Positions 1 to 6,850 of a DNA stretch of 12,535 nt are shown here, one piece after another. The translations under genes were made by a program, and so were the position numbers. Below the pieces are notes generated by a model, which did no database searches, was not told the DNA's origin, and worked only from the letters and a program-made list of their open reading frames with translations. The stretch covers positions 1-12,535 of the forward strand of contig DOZU01000207.1 in NCBI GenBank assembly GCA_003517845.1, in the 5' to 3' direction. Within the stretch, counting starts at the first letter, position 1, and every line of letters begins with the position of its first letter. Origin of the DNA: Clostridiales bacterium (lineage in GTDB: Bacteria; Bacillota; Sulfobacillia; UBA995).

Positions 1-728
1 TCGGCGGACATCTCGAGGCTGAAGACCAGGGTGGGCAGATCGCTTTCGAGGGCGGCATGTCGCGCCAGACACAGCGCGAGCGCCGTCTTGCCATGGCCGG
101 GGCGTCCCGCGATCACGATGAAGTCGGAGGGCTGCAGGCCGGACGTGAGCCGGTTGAGGTCGGCGAGTCCGGTGTCGATACCTGTCAGATCCGTCTTCCG
201 GCGGTACAGGTCCTCGATGTGGTCAAGCGAGCGTTGGAGGACGTCCTTGAGCATGTGGTGTTCGCGGCGCGCCCCCCGCTGGGTGACGGCAAACACGGCC
301 TGCTCAGCCCGATCGAGGAGGGCGGGGAGTTCCTCGCTTCCCGAGTAAGCCATTTCCTGTATTCCGGTGGCCGACGCTACCAGGGCCCGGAGCAAAGCCT
401 TCTGCTGCACGATCCTGGCATAGTGCTCGGTGTGAGCCGCGGTTGGCACGAAGGCGGCGAGGTAGCCCAGGTAGGTTATGCCGCCCACCCCCTCCAGCCA
501 GGAGCGGCGGCGCAGTTCCTCGGTCATGGTGACGAGGTCGATGGGCTCCCGTCGTTCGAAGACCGCGAGGGCGGCCTCGAACACCCGCCGGTGGGCTTCG
601 CGATAGAAATCATCGACCCGCAGGAGTTCGGAGGCACGGACGACCGCCTGGAGATCGAGGAACATCGCTCCCAGTACGCTCTGTTCGGCCTCGAGGCTGT
701 GGGGTGGAATCCTTGGCTCGGCGACCAC
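1..728 (-). CDS. dnaB: Replicative DNA helicase DnaB (5' part only)
   Basis: Hexameric helicase that unwinds DNA at the replication fork. About 242 residues are visible; the rest lies beyond position 1. The N-terminal domain opens with the family signature PPHSLEAEQSVLGAM, followed by the DnaB-N helical bundle, a linker (residues about 150-190) and the start of the RecA-like ATPase domain. The Walker A loop is GRPGHGKTAL (catalytic Lys about residue 214), then VFSLEMSA just before the window edge. The start is GTG at 728; an in-frame TAG lies three codons upstream and no other start is nearby. No good Shine-Dalgarno is visible, and only 13 bp separate it from the lonC stop, so translation is probably coupled to lonC. 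A His replaces the more usual Met in the Walker loop (commonly GRPSMGKT or GRPGMGKT). Identity is very secure; only the exact start is uncertain. Confidence 0.96.
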   Translation of the reverse strand, partial: MVAEPRIPPHSLEAEQSVLGAMFLDLQAVVRASELLRVDDFYREAHRRVFEAALAVFERREPIDLVTMTEELRRRSWLEGVGGITYLGYLAAFVPTAAHTEHYARIVQQKALLRALVASATGIQEMAYSGSEELPALLDRAEQAVFAVTQRGARREHHMLKDVLQRSLDHIEDLYRRKTDLTGIDTGLADLNRLTSGLQPSDFIVIAGRPGHGKTALALCLARHAALESDLPTLVFSLEMSA

Positions 729-741
729 GATGTTCTACCCG

Positions 742-2709
742 CTAGGCGGGCACGGGGCCCCGGCGCGATTGGCGGGTGCGGCGACGTGGGGCCTCGGCCC
801 GGGGAGCGCTATGCTCGCATGCGGCAGGCGGCATCACCAGGACCAGGGGAAGCAACTCTTCGGCGGTGCTCACGCCACGCAGGTCAAGACCGTGGGTGTC
901 TCCCGGGAACTCCTTCAGGTTTTCGGACGGGATCACGGCCCGCTTCATCCCTGCCTGCCGGGCTCCGTACAATTTCTCGGCGAGCCCGCCGACCGGCCGG
1001 ACTCTCCCCTGCAGGGAAATCTCGCCGGTCACAGCTACATCCTGGCGCACCGGATGGCCCTGTAGGGCGCTGACGACCGCCAGGAGGATGGCGGTCCCGG
1101 CCGAGGGCCCGTCCACCCGGCCACCGCCGACCACGTTCACATGGACATCGTAGTTCGCCAGATCCTGGCCGGTGATGCGGCGCGCCACCGACAGGGCATT
1201 GAATACGGAGTCGCGGGCCATGGTGCCGGCGGTATCATTGAAGCGAAGTGAGCCCTTGCCTGGTTCCCGGGAGGGGAACACCACTGCCTCTACTTCCAGG
1301 ATGGAGCCCAGGTAGCCCGTGACCGCCATGGCGAACACGCGGCCCACTTCCTGGCCTGGGTAGCCTTTCTGATTCACATTTGGGATGAGGCGACTGCATT
1401 TCACCACTTCGCGGACGGCGTCCTGGGGTAAGACTAGCCGACTCCGCTTGCGGCGGTTGAGGAGGGCCAGGCTGTAGGCGTCGGCAAGGATCCCTATCGC
1501 CTTCCGGCCTTCGGTAGTGTAGTCGGCGATGAGTTCGGCGACCCCCTTTTCGAACTCGACCCCGAGCTTGCGCCCGGCGTCATGGACGATCTGTACGATC
1601 TCGGTCGGAGTCAGGGGTTCGAAGAACACCTCGGCGCACCGGGAACGCACGGCAGGATTGATGTCTTCGGGGCACCTGGTCGTAGCGGTGACCAACACGA
1701 AATCAGCCGGGGCACCTTCCTCGAACAGCTTCTTGATATACTTCGGCACTTGCGGGTCGGACGGGTCGTAGTACGAGGAATCGAAGGTGACGCGCTTCTC
1801 CTCGAGTACTTTGAGTAACTTGGCCTGGAGGAACAGGTCCATCTCGCCTATTTCGTCGATGAACAGGACACCGGTATGGGCTTCAGTCACTAGACCCAGC
1901 TTGGGTTCGGGGACGCCGCCTTCGGCCAGGTCGCGGCGCGCGCCCTGGTAAATCGGGTCGTGCACCGAACCGAGCAGAGGGTTAGTGATCTCGCGGGGAT
2001 CCCAGCGCAAGGTGGCACCGTCCACCTCCACGAAGGGGGCATCCTTGCCGAATGGGCTGTGCTTGATCTGCTTCGCCGCCTCAAGCACCAGGCGCGCAGC
2101 CGAGGTCTTGCCCACGCCCGGTGGACCGTATAGGATCACGTGTTGGGGGAATGGCGCCGCTATCTTGGCCAACAACGCCCGCACGGCCTGTTCTTGCCCC
2201 ACAATCTCTTCGAGGCAGGCCGGTTTCAGGATCTCGATCACCGACCTGGTCAGTCGCCGTTGATCCATCTTCTCGAGGGTGGCGTACCGCTTCAATGTCT
2301 GCGCGGTCTCCGGACTTCCCGCCTCTTTCAGCGCCTGGATGCGAAGTTCTTTCACGTACTCCTCATGCCGTTGCTGCATCCGTTCGGCGATCTTCTTGTC
2401 GATCCGGTCTTCTACCGATCGCCGGGCCAGGAGGTCTGCGAGTTCGTCCTCTATCTCCTCGAGCGCCCGTGGTACGTCGTCCAGGCTGGGAGGAAGGGCG
2501 ATCGTCGGATCCTCGAATACCAGCTTCTGCAGTGCCTGGACCTGTTCCTCGAGGACGGATGACTGCATTCCGTCAAGCGCCTCGAGCTTCCCGGCCTTCA
2601 ATACGAGCTTGTCTGGCCCATAAAGGTTCGACAATAGCCCGAACAGGGCTCCTACCTGACGGCCCAGTCCTTCGCGATCCGGGGCGCCCCGGTCGGCCAA
2701 ACCACTCAC
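742..2709 (-). CDS. lonC: Lon-family ATP-dependent protease, LonC type
   Basis: AAA+ protease of 655 residues. Residues 1-160 are a helical, charged N-terminal region without the large LonA substrate domain. The ATPase module carries Walker A GPPGVGKT (195-202), Walker B LFIDEIGEMD (282-291), sensor-1 ATTR (342-345) and Arg-finger candidates in NPAVRSRC (351-358). The Lon peptidase domain has catalytic Ser536 in GPSAG and Lys579 in GGLAEKL; the 43-residue Ser-Lys spacing is that of Lon enzymes. The last 25 residues are Arg/Pro-rich and look disordered. Domain layout, size and position between rplI and dnaB fit the family named LonC, which is restricted to some endospore formers; LonB is the alternative name. 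The GTG start overlaps the rplI stop (GTGA) and follows a GGAGGGGGAG Shine-Dalgarno. Activity is expected because all catalytic residues are present; a sporulation role is inferred from the family. Confidence 0.9.
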   Translation of the reverse strand: MSGLADRGAPDREGLGRQVGALFGLLSNLYGPDKLVLKAGKLEALDGMQSSVLEEQVQALQKLVFEDPTIALPPSLDDVPRALEEIEDELADLLARRSVEDRIDKKIAERMQQRHEEYVKELRIQALKEAGSPETAQTLKRYATLEKMDQRRLTRSVIEILKPACLEEIVGQEQAVRALLAKIAAPFPQHVILYGPPGVGKTSAARLVLEAAKQIKHSPFGKDAPFVEVDGATLRWDPREITNPLLGSVHDPIYQGARRDLAEGGVPEPKLGLVTEAHTGVLFIDEIGEMDLFLQAKLLKVLEEKRVTFDSSYYDPSDPQVPKYIKKLFEEGAPADFVLVTATTRCPEDINPAVRSRCAEVFFEPLTPTEIVQIVHDAGRKLGVEFEKGVAELIADYTTEGRKAIGILADAYSLALLNRRKRSRLVLPQDAVREVVKCSRLIPNVNQKGYPGQEVGRVFAMAVTGYLGSILEVEAVVFPSREPGKGSLRFNDTAGTMARDSVFNALSVARRITGQDLANYDVHVNVVGGGRVDGPSAGTAILLAVVSALQGHPVRQDVAVTGEISLQGRVRPVGGLAEKLYGARQAGMKRAVIPSENLKEFPGDTHGLDLRGVSTAEELLPLVLVMPPAACEHSAPRAEAPRRRTRQSRRGPVPA

Positions 2710-3173
2710 TGTGTCGCTCCCCCTCCACCTTCACCTTCCACCCGAACTTCCACGACGGCTTGCACCTGGGGGTGGAGTCGCACACCTACGCGGTACGTGC
2801 CGAGGCTCTTGATGGCATCGTCCAATAACACCCGGCGCCGGTCCACCGCCACTCCTGCCACGGCGGCGAGACCGTTCGCCACATCCTGGCTCGTCACCGA
2901 TCCGAACAGGCGCCCCTTCTCGCCCGCCCGTGCCCGGATGGTCAGGCTGAGCGCCTCGAGCCGTGCCGCAGTCTCCCGTGCCGCTTTGAGTTCGCGCGCC
3001 GATCGTTCTGCCGCTGAGTCCGCCCTGGCTCTCGCCGCGCGTTCAACCCCGGTGGATGCCGGGCGGGCCAATCCCCGCGGGATCAGGTAGTTCCGGGCAT
3101 AGCCATCGGCCACCTCCCGGATATCATCCCGCGCGCCCAGCGCGGCGACATCCTGAAGCAGCACCACCTTCAT
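2706..3173 (-). CDS. rplI: Large ribosomal subunit protein bL9
   Basis: Protein L9 of the 50S subunit, which binds 23S rRNA domain V near the L1 stalk. At 155 residues it is about the family length (about 148). The N-terminal RNA-binding domain shows MKVVLLQDV, then the family signature around residues 12-35 with GYARNYLIPRGLA. A long Ala/Arg-rich connecting helix (about 40-75) leads to the C-terminal domain with the L9 hallmark LFGSVTSQDVA and the closing repeat VGVRLHPQVQAVVEVRV. A short Gly-rich tail ends the protein. The ATG start at 3173 overlaps the yybS stop (ATGA) and has an excellent Shine-Dalgarno, GGAGGTGG, 6 bp upstream. The stop overlaps the lonC GTG start. Identification is certain. 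Confidence 0.98.
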   Translation of the reverse strand: MKVVLLQDVAALGARDDIREVADGYARNYLIPRGLARPASTGVERAARARADSAAERSARELKAARETAARLEALSLTIRARAGEKGRLFGSVTSQDVANGLAAVAGVAVDRRRVLLDDAIKSLGTYRVGVRLHPQVQAVVEVRVEGEGGGGATQ

Positions 3174-4144
3174 GTCTTTCCACCTCCCACGTTCCCTGCT
3201 GGCCGGAGCTTGCGCCAGTCAAGAGCAGTGTCTATCAGTCCGACCAGCATGGCAAGCCCGCTAAGGAGCGGAACGACGAATACGTAAGCCACCGCGGCGA
3301 CTTTCGCGAGCCGGTTCAGTCGGAAACGGCCGAGCCACCAGTAAATGACCGCCAGGCCGGAGACGAGAAAGGCGAACTGTCCCGCCAGCATCAGGTTGGA
3401 GCCTGCCGCACTGGCGAGCCCTGGCTGCGCGCCATCGATATACCTCAACCCGATGCCAAGGGGCAAGACCAGCCAGGACTGTCGTGGCAACCGCCAGGAG
3501 GCAAAGGGCGGGAAAGCCGAAATGGGGTGTCCGAGGCGGCGCAGTACGAGCACAGCCAGGCCGTAATTGAGGCCCGCCAAGGTCAGGGCCGCCATCGCCA
3601 GGGTGAACGGGAATAAGATGCCGAGCAGCAACTCCATCTGTTCGCGCATGGGGCCGATGATGGCAGTGACATCCATCCCCATGCGCGCGTATAGCCGCGC
3701 CGATAACTCGAGGCCCTCGTCGAAAGCTGTCCGGTACAGGTGTATTGGATTCTGGCCCACCACCAGCAAAGTCATGGCCAGGCTAAGCAAGTTTGAGAGC
3801 AAGGCCGCCCCGCTGGCCGCCGCCAGGGTCAGTCCGGGGCTTGCTCCCCGGCGGAACGCTTCGCCGAGGACCACTCCCAGGGGGCCCAGCGTGAACACCA
3901 ATCCTAGTGCCGGGATCAGCCCGATGGTCCCCGCCAGGAGCAGCCCGGTCACCGCGACCACCAGCAGGCTCAGGCGCATACCGTGACGCAATTGGGCCAA
4001 GAGCACGGGAACCGGCCAGGTCAGCGCCGCCAAGAAGCCGATCAGCGGCAGGTAGATCCCCGCAAGCGCCAACAGGACCGCGATCGCAGCCAGAAGTGCG
4101 CCTTCGGCCAAGGAACGGGTGGGCATCGCCCGGGGATTCATCAT
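3170..4144 (-). CDS. yybS: YybS-family (DUF2232) multi-pass membrane protein
   Basis: Integral membrane protein of 324 residues and unknown function. It has about eight or nine hydrophobic segments, for example residues 13-33, 56-75, 79-95, 105-130, 172-200, 222-240, 250-270 and 280-305. Between the middle segments lies an amphipathic stretch with HLYRTAFDEGLE and MREQMELLLG, and then FASWRLPRQSW, a motif typical of YybS proteins. Family assignment rests on this layout and on the rpsR-to-rplI position, where Bacillota carry yybS. In many relatives gdpP (yybT) follows; here rplI follows directly with a 4-nt ATGA overlap. Two ATG codons occur in tandem at the start; the first overlaps the stop of the upstream MazG-like gene and has AGGGG 6 nt upstream. 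The protein may be a transporter-like or ECF-S-like protein, but nothing here proves it. Confidence 0.85.
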   Translation of the reverse strand: MMNPRAMPTRSLAEGALLAAIAVLLALAGIYLPLIGFLAALTWPVPVLLAQLRHGMRLSLLVVAVTGLLLAGTIGLIPALGLVFTLGPLGVVLGEAFRRGASPGLTLAAASGAALLSNLLSLAMTLLVVGQNPIHLYRTAFDEGLELSARLYARMGMDVTAIIGPMREQMELLLGILFPFTLAMAALTLAGLNYGLAVLVLRRLGHPISAFPPFASWRLPRQSWLVLPLGIGLRYIDGAQPGLASAAGSNLMLAGQFAFLVSGLAVIYWWLGRFRLNRLAKVAAVAYVFVVPLLSGLAMLVGLIDTALDWRKLRPAGNVGGGKT

Positions 4145-4446
4145 CGCTGCCCCTGAAAGCGTTCGCGCAGTAGGCTCAAATCTCCATACCAGGTCTCCAT
4201 CTCGTGGCCCTCGCGAATGTTGCGGTCCAGCTTCGCCACCACGGCGTTGTCCACGCGAATGCCATCCAACCCTACCCGGAGACCCAACAAGTAGCAGGAG
4301 ATGATGAGACCGGCGAGGCTGTCAAGCACTACCTCGGGGTCGCCCTTGAGGAGCGCCTTACAAACCGACCCCGGGCCGGCCACCATCTCTGCCTTCAACC
4401 ATTCTACAGTGCGGGCGTTGTGCGCTATCCCCTGGGACTGCCTCAA
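4141..4446 (-). CDS. MazG-like family protein
   Basis: Small, mostly helical protein of 101 residues. It matches the MazG-like family of Clostridia and related spore formers: an N-terminal EWLKAEM helix, a central VCKALLKGDPEVVLDSLAGLIISCYLLG segment split over two helices, and a terminal EMETWYGDLSLL motif. The fold resembles one half of an all-alpha NTP pyrophosphohydrolase, but I see no clear ExxE...ExxD metal-binding set, so hydrolase activity is doubtful. The start is TTG at 4446, with GGAGG eight bases upstream; no in-frame ATG or GTG exists between this point and rpsR. Its stop overlaps the yybS start (ATGA), so it is coupled to the membrane protein. It lies in the ribosomal/replication operon 75 bp after rpsR. 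Function unknown. Confidence 0.8.
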   Translation of the reverse strand: MRQSQGIAHNARTVEWLKAEMVAGPGSVCKALLKGDPEVVLDSLAGLIISCYLLGLRVGLDGIRVDNAVVAKLDRNIREGHEMETWYGDLSLLRERFQGQR

Positions 4447-4521
4447 AGTCGCCGCCTCCGCAGGGGCATTCGGTACGGCGCCGCACGATCCCTCCGCCGT
4501 TAGACCGCCAGTATTTCCCTG

Positions 4522-4764
4522 CTAGTCGATGACAAAGGGCAGCAGCGCTATGACCCTGGCTTGCTTGATGGCCGTAGTTAGCTGCCGTTGGTGCCGGGCG
4601 CAGTTGCCGGTCACTCGGCGCGGCATGATCTTGCCGCGTTCCGACAGAAAGCGCTTGAGCTTGCCTGCGTCCTTATAGTCAATGCTCGTCGCCCGATCCA
4701 CGCAAAAGCCACACACCTTGCGCTTGGGGCGGCGGCCGCGTTCTCTTTTTGCCAAACTCGTCAT
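4522..4764 (-). CDS. rpsR: Small ribosomal subunit protein bS18
   Basis: S18 of the 30S subunit, which forms a heterodimer with S6 on the 16S central domain. About 80 residues with a basic N-terminus, KRKVCGFC, then IDYKD, FLSERGKIMPRRVTG, RHQRQLTTAIKQAR and ALLPFV, all S18 hallmarks. Cys18, Cys21, Cys55 and His58 form a possible zinc site, so this looks like the metal-binding form of the protein rather than a Cys-depleted one. The start is uncertain. A GTG at 4779 abuts the ssb stop but has no ribosome site of its own. ATG 4764 lies only one base after AAGGAGG, which is too close. TTG 4755 lies ten bases after AAGGAGG and would give MAKRERGRR, the usual S18 beginning. ATG is used here as the conventional choice. 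Confidence 0.95.
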   Translation of the reverse strand: MTSLAKRERGRRPKRKVCGFCVDRATSIDYKDAGKLKRFLSERGKIMPRRVTGNCARHQRQLTTAIKQARVIALLPFVID

Positions 4765-4779
4765 GCCTCCTTCGGTCAC

Positions 4780-5178
4780 TTAGAAAGGCAGATCGTCCTC
4801 TGGAAGACTGGCCTCCTGGCCGAAACCGGGCGCTGCGGGGTCGGATGCCTGACTCCCGGGGGCTCGGTCCAGGAACCTTACATCCTGGGCCACAACCTCG
4901 GCAGCCCGCCTGCGCCCGCCGTCTCGTGCCTCATAGCTGCGAATTTGCAGCCGGCCTTCCACTGCCACCAGTCGACCCTTCGACAAGTAGCTATTGCAGG
5001 TCTCGGCCAGCTTCTGCCAGGTGACAATCGGTATGAAATCGGGTTCCCGCTCCACCCCTTCGCCCCCCCGGGGACGTTGCACCGCCAGGGTAAAGCTGCA
5101 GACAGGCGTCCCCTGGGGCGTGTAGCGCAGTTCCGGATCCTGGGCCAAGCGGCCAATCAGGATCACTCGATTGAGCAT
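4780..5178 (-). CDS. ssb: Single-stranded DNA-binding protein
   Basis: SSB, which coats single-stranded DNA during replication, repair and recombination and recruits partner proteins. It has 132 residues. The OB fold occupies about residues 1-105, beginning MLNRVILIGRLAQDPELRYTP and including FTLAVQR, DFIPIVTWQKLAE, YLSKGRLVAVEGRLQIRSYE and RFLDR. A short flexible linker, shorter than in many homologues, leads to the acidic tip LPEDDLPF, which is the conserved partner-docking peptide. ATG 5178 is preceded by GGAGGTG with a 9-bp spacer, within the end of rpsF. The gene sits between rpsF and rpsR, the standard bacterial arrangement, 5 bp after rpsF. Identification is certain. Confidence 0.98.
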   Translation of the reverse strand: MLNRVILIGRLAQDPELRYTPQGTPVCSFTLAVQRPRGGEGVEREPDFIPIVTWQKLAETCNSYLSKGRLVAVEGRLQIRSYEARDGGRRRAAEVVAQDVRFLDRAPGSQASDPAAPGFGQEASLPEDDLPF

Positions 5179-5183
5179 GCCTG

Positions 5184-5624
5184 CTACACCTCCGGGGATT
5201 CTGCCTCCGGGGTCACAGGGGGTCCGGCGGATGGCTTCCCTGCCGGTCCGATGGGTCCCAGCGAGGTGGTCGGCTGGCCGGACGACGGAGCGCTGCTGGC
5301 CGGAGCGGCCACATCGGGCTCGCGCTGTCGCCGCGCCGGCGCCTCCCAGCGAATGATCAGATAGCGCAAGACATCCTCATTCAGGCGGAATGCGCGTTCG
5401 AGTCCTTTCAGCGTGGGCGAGTCGGCCTTGAAGCGTAGGATGGTATAGTATCCATCACGCTCTCCGCCGATCTCGTAAGCCAGACGACGCTTACCCCAAT
5501 CATCACGGTGTTCGATGGACCCGCCACCTGAAGCGATGAGTTCGATGACTCTACCGACCGTGGTTGTCAGGGCTTCTTCTTCCAGAGCTGGTCGCAGGAT
5601 GAATGCAGTCTCGTAAGTTCGCAT
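5184..5624 (-). CDS. rpsF: Small ribosomal subunit protein bS6, with a C-terminal extension
   Basis: S6 of the 30S subunit, partner of S18 on the platform. Residues 1-96 form the S6 ferredoxin-like domain: MRTYETAFILRP, a glycine-rich turn, DWGKRRLAYEI, DGYYTILRFKAD and the helix-strand ending VLRYLIIRWEA. The remaining 50 or so residues (RRQREPDV to the stop) are rich in Pro, Ala, Ser and Gly, low in complexity and probably disordered; most S6 proteins end near residue 95-100, while some have charged tails. ATG 5624 follows a strong AGGAGGTGAAGGGAC ribosome-binding stretch. It is the first gene of the operon rpsF-ssb-rpsR-(MazG-like)-yybS-rplI-lonC-dnaB and lies behind a consensus-like promoter and a structured leader. 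Confidence 0.97.
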   Translation of the reverse strand: MRTYETAFILRPALEEEALTTTVGRVIELIASGGGSIEHRDDWGKRRLAYEIGGERDGYYTILRFKADSPTLKGLERAFRLNEDVLRYLIIRWEAPARRQREPDVAAPASSAPSSGQPTTSLGPIGPAGKPSAGPPVTPEAESPEV

Positions 5625-5692
5625 GTCCCTTCACCTCCTCCCCTTGGACATTGGCCCCGTGCTATGGCACGGGGCGGGGTCGGACATGCTCT
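5621..5692 (-). promoter_or_regulatory. Structured leader of the rpsF operon, possible S6:S18 element
   Basis: The predicted transcript begins near 5692. Its first bases, GCATGTCC (5689-5682), are perfectly complementary to GGACATGC (5628-5621), which contains the rpsF start codon. Between them is a perfect 9-bp GC-rich hairpin, GCCCCGTGC/GCACGGGGC, with a CATA loop (5675-5654). A second copy of ATGTCC (5651-5646) can also pair with the start region or, through a short GCAU/AUGU helix, with the 5' arm. That last fold leaves an asymmetric loop containing CCG next to the hairpin, the kind of feature reported for S6:S18-binding mRNA leaders. The complementarities are seen directly; control by S6:S18 is an inference. 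Confidence 0.5.
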
Positions 5693-5699
5693 GAGGGAG

Positions 5700-5728
5700 A
5701 TTATATCACTAGGGTGGAGCGCGGGCAA
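5700..5728 (-). promoter_or_regulatory. Sigma-A-type promoter of the rpsF operon
   Basis: On the minus strand a perfect -10 TATAAT (5705-5700) is preceded by TG one base upstream (TGATATAAT), a full extended -10. A -35 like TTGCCC (5728-5723; TTGACA consensus) lies at exactly 17 bp. The predicted start is near A5692, about 68 nt before the rpsF ATG. It lies in the 131-bp gap behind the ychF stop and is the best promoter in the window. No intrinsic terminator for ychF is visible in this gap, so read-through is possible. Confidence 0.85.
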
Positions 5729-5755
5729 CTGCCGCCGGCCCCCCGTTCCGCTCGG

Positions 5756-6850
5756 TCAGCCCGGCGCGCGGAACCGGAAGAGGATCACGTCGCCGTCGGC
5801 CACCCGATAGTCCCGCCCCTCGACGCGAATCAGCCCTCGTTCCCTGGCGGCAGCCAGGGAACCCGCGTCCGCTAACTCGCGGTACGATAGCACCTCCGCC
5901 TTGATGAAGCCTTCGGCCATGTCCGAATGAACCTTCCGGGCCGCGGCGACGGCCGTCGTCCCCTCGGAAACTAGCCAAGACCTGGCCTCGCTAGCGTTGG
6001 CGGTGAAAAATGTGACCAACTTCAGGGGATGGAGCAGCACTCTGGCCAACGCTCCGGGTTCGGAGGCTCCCAGTTCCCGGGCGAAAGCCACGCGTTCCGT
6101 CGGCGGCAAGTCCCCCAACTCCATTTCCAAGCGGGCCCTGACGGACGCCAGGGGCACCCCATCGATCGCCGCCCGGCGGCACAACGCCTCCCAGCACAGG
6201 CCAGGCTCAAGGGGAGCATCGGAGGAGTTGGCCAGGTAGAGGCAAGGCTTGGCAGTGAGAAGGAATAGTTGCCTCAGGGCATATTCGCGGTCGGACGGAT
6301 CGAGGTCGCGGGATAGCGGCCAGCTACCTCGGTCCAGGCGATCCTCCAGGGCCTGCAACAGAGTCAACTCGCGCGCGGCCACCTGGTCGCCCGCATGGGC
6401 TGGCTTATATACTCGGTTGCGCCGCCGGCGGATTGCTTCCAGGTCCGCGAGGGCCAGTTCGGTGAGTACGATGTCCAGATCCCTGACCGGATCCAGGGTG
6501 CCCAGGGGGTGACCGGCACTCGAGGAGTCGAAACAGCGCAGCACGTGGACGATGGCGTCGACCTCCCGGATGGCGGCGAGGAATTGGTTGCCGAGACCCT
6601 CGCCCTTGCTTGAGCCCGGGATCAGGCCGGCGATGTCGATGACGTCCAGCGTCGCTTCGGTGGCGTAGCCGGCACCGACTATGACGCGCAGCTGATCGAG
6701 CCTGGGGTCGGCCGCCGGGAGCTTCCCAAGATGGGGTTCGATGGTGGTGAACGGGTAGTTGCCCACGACGGAACCCCCGCCCGTCAGGGCATTGAACACG
6801 GTCGACTTGCCGGCATTAGGCAAGCCGACCAAGCCCCAGGACCAGGTCAT
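5756..6850 (-). CDS. ychF: Redox-regulated ATPase YchF (Obg-like)
   Basis: TRAFAC-class P-loop ATPase of the OLA1/YchF family, linked to ribosomes and stress responses. It has 364 residues, the usual length. P-loop GLPNAGKST (9-17), switch region NYPFTTIEPHLG (31-42), DIAGL (72-76), then the family-specific SKGEGLGNQFLAAIREVDAIVHVLRCF. A helical coiled-coil insert covers about 120-195. The base-recognition motif, normally NxxE in YchF, reads NSSD (208-211). The TGS domain begins near 280 and contains TFFTANASEARSW, TAVAAARKVHSDMAEGFIKAEV and the end DVILFRF. ATG 6850 is chosen because it overlaps the DUF951 stop (ATGA) and begins right at the conserved domain; a longer open frame to 6949 only runs over DUF951. 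Identification is certain. Confidence 0.97.
   Translation of the reverse strand: MTWSWGLVGLPNAGKSTVFNALTGGGSVVGNYPFTTIEPHLGKLPAADPRLDQLRVIVGAGYATEATLDVIDIAGLIPGSSKGEGLGNQFLAAIREVDAIVHVLRCFDSSSAGHPLGTLDPVRDLDIVLTELALADLEAIRRRRNRVYKPAHAGDQVAARELTLLQALEDRLDRGSWPLSRDLDPSDREYALRQLFLLTAKPCLYLANSSDAPLEPGLCWEALCRRAAIDGVPLASVRARLEMELGDLPPTERVAFARELGASEPGALARVLLHPLKLVTFFTANASEARSWLVSEGTTAVAAARKVHSDMAEGFIKAEVLSYRELADAGSLAAARERGLIRVEGRDYRVADGDVILFRFRAPG

Noticed and set aside
57..1073. Long plus-strand open frame of 338 codons opposite dnaB and lonC
   Set aside because: It lies antisense to two conserved genes, has no family features, and is what high-GC codon use produces on the opposite strand.
2121..2828. 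Plus-strand open frame of 235 codons opposite lonC and rplI
   Set aside because: It is Arg/Pro/Ser-rich without recognisable motifs and covers conserved genes on the other strand.
4443..4469. Eight-codon minicistron (MPLRRRRL) whose stop overlaps the TTG start of the MazG-like gene
   Set aside because: No ribosome site stands at a proper distance before its ATG, and such short frames arise by chance.
5706..5756. Possible terminator between ychF and the rpsF promoter
   Set aside because: The GC-rich stretch gives only a four-pair stem with no T-run, so it does not meet the form of an intrinsic terminator.
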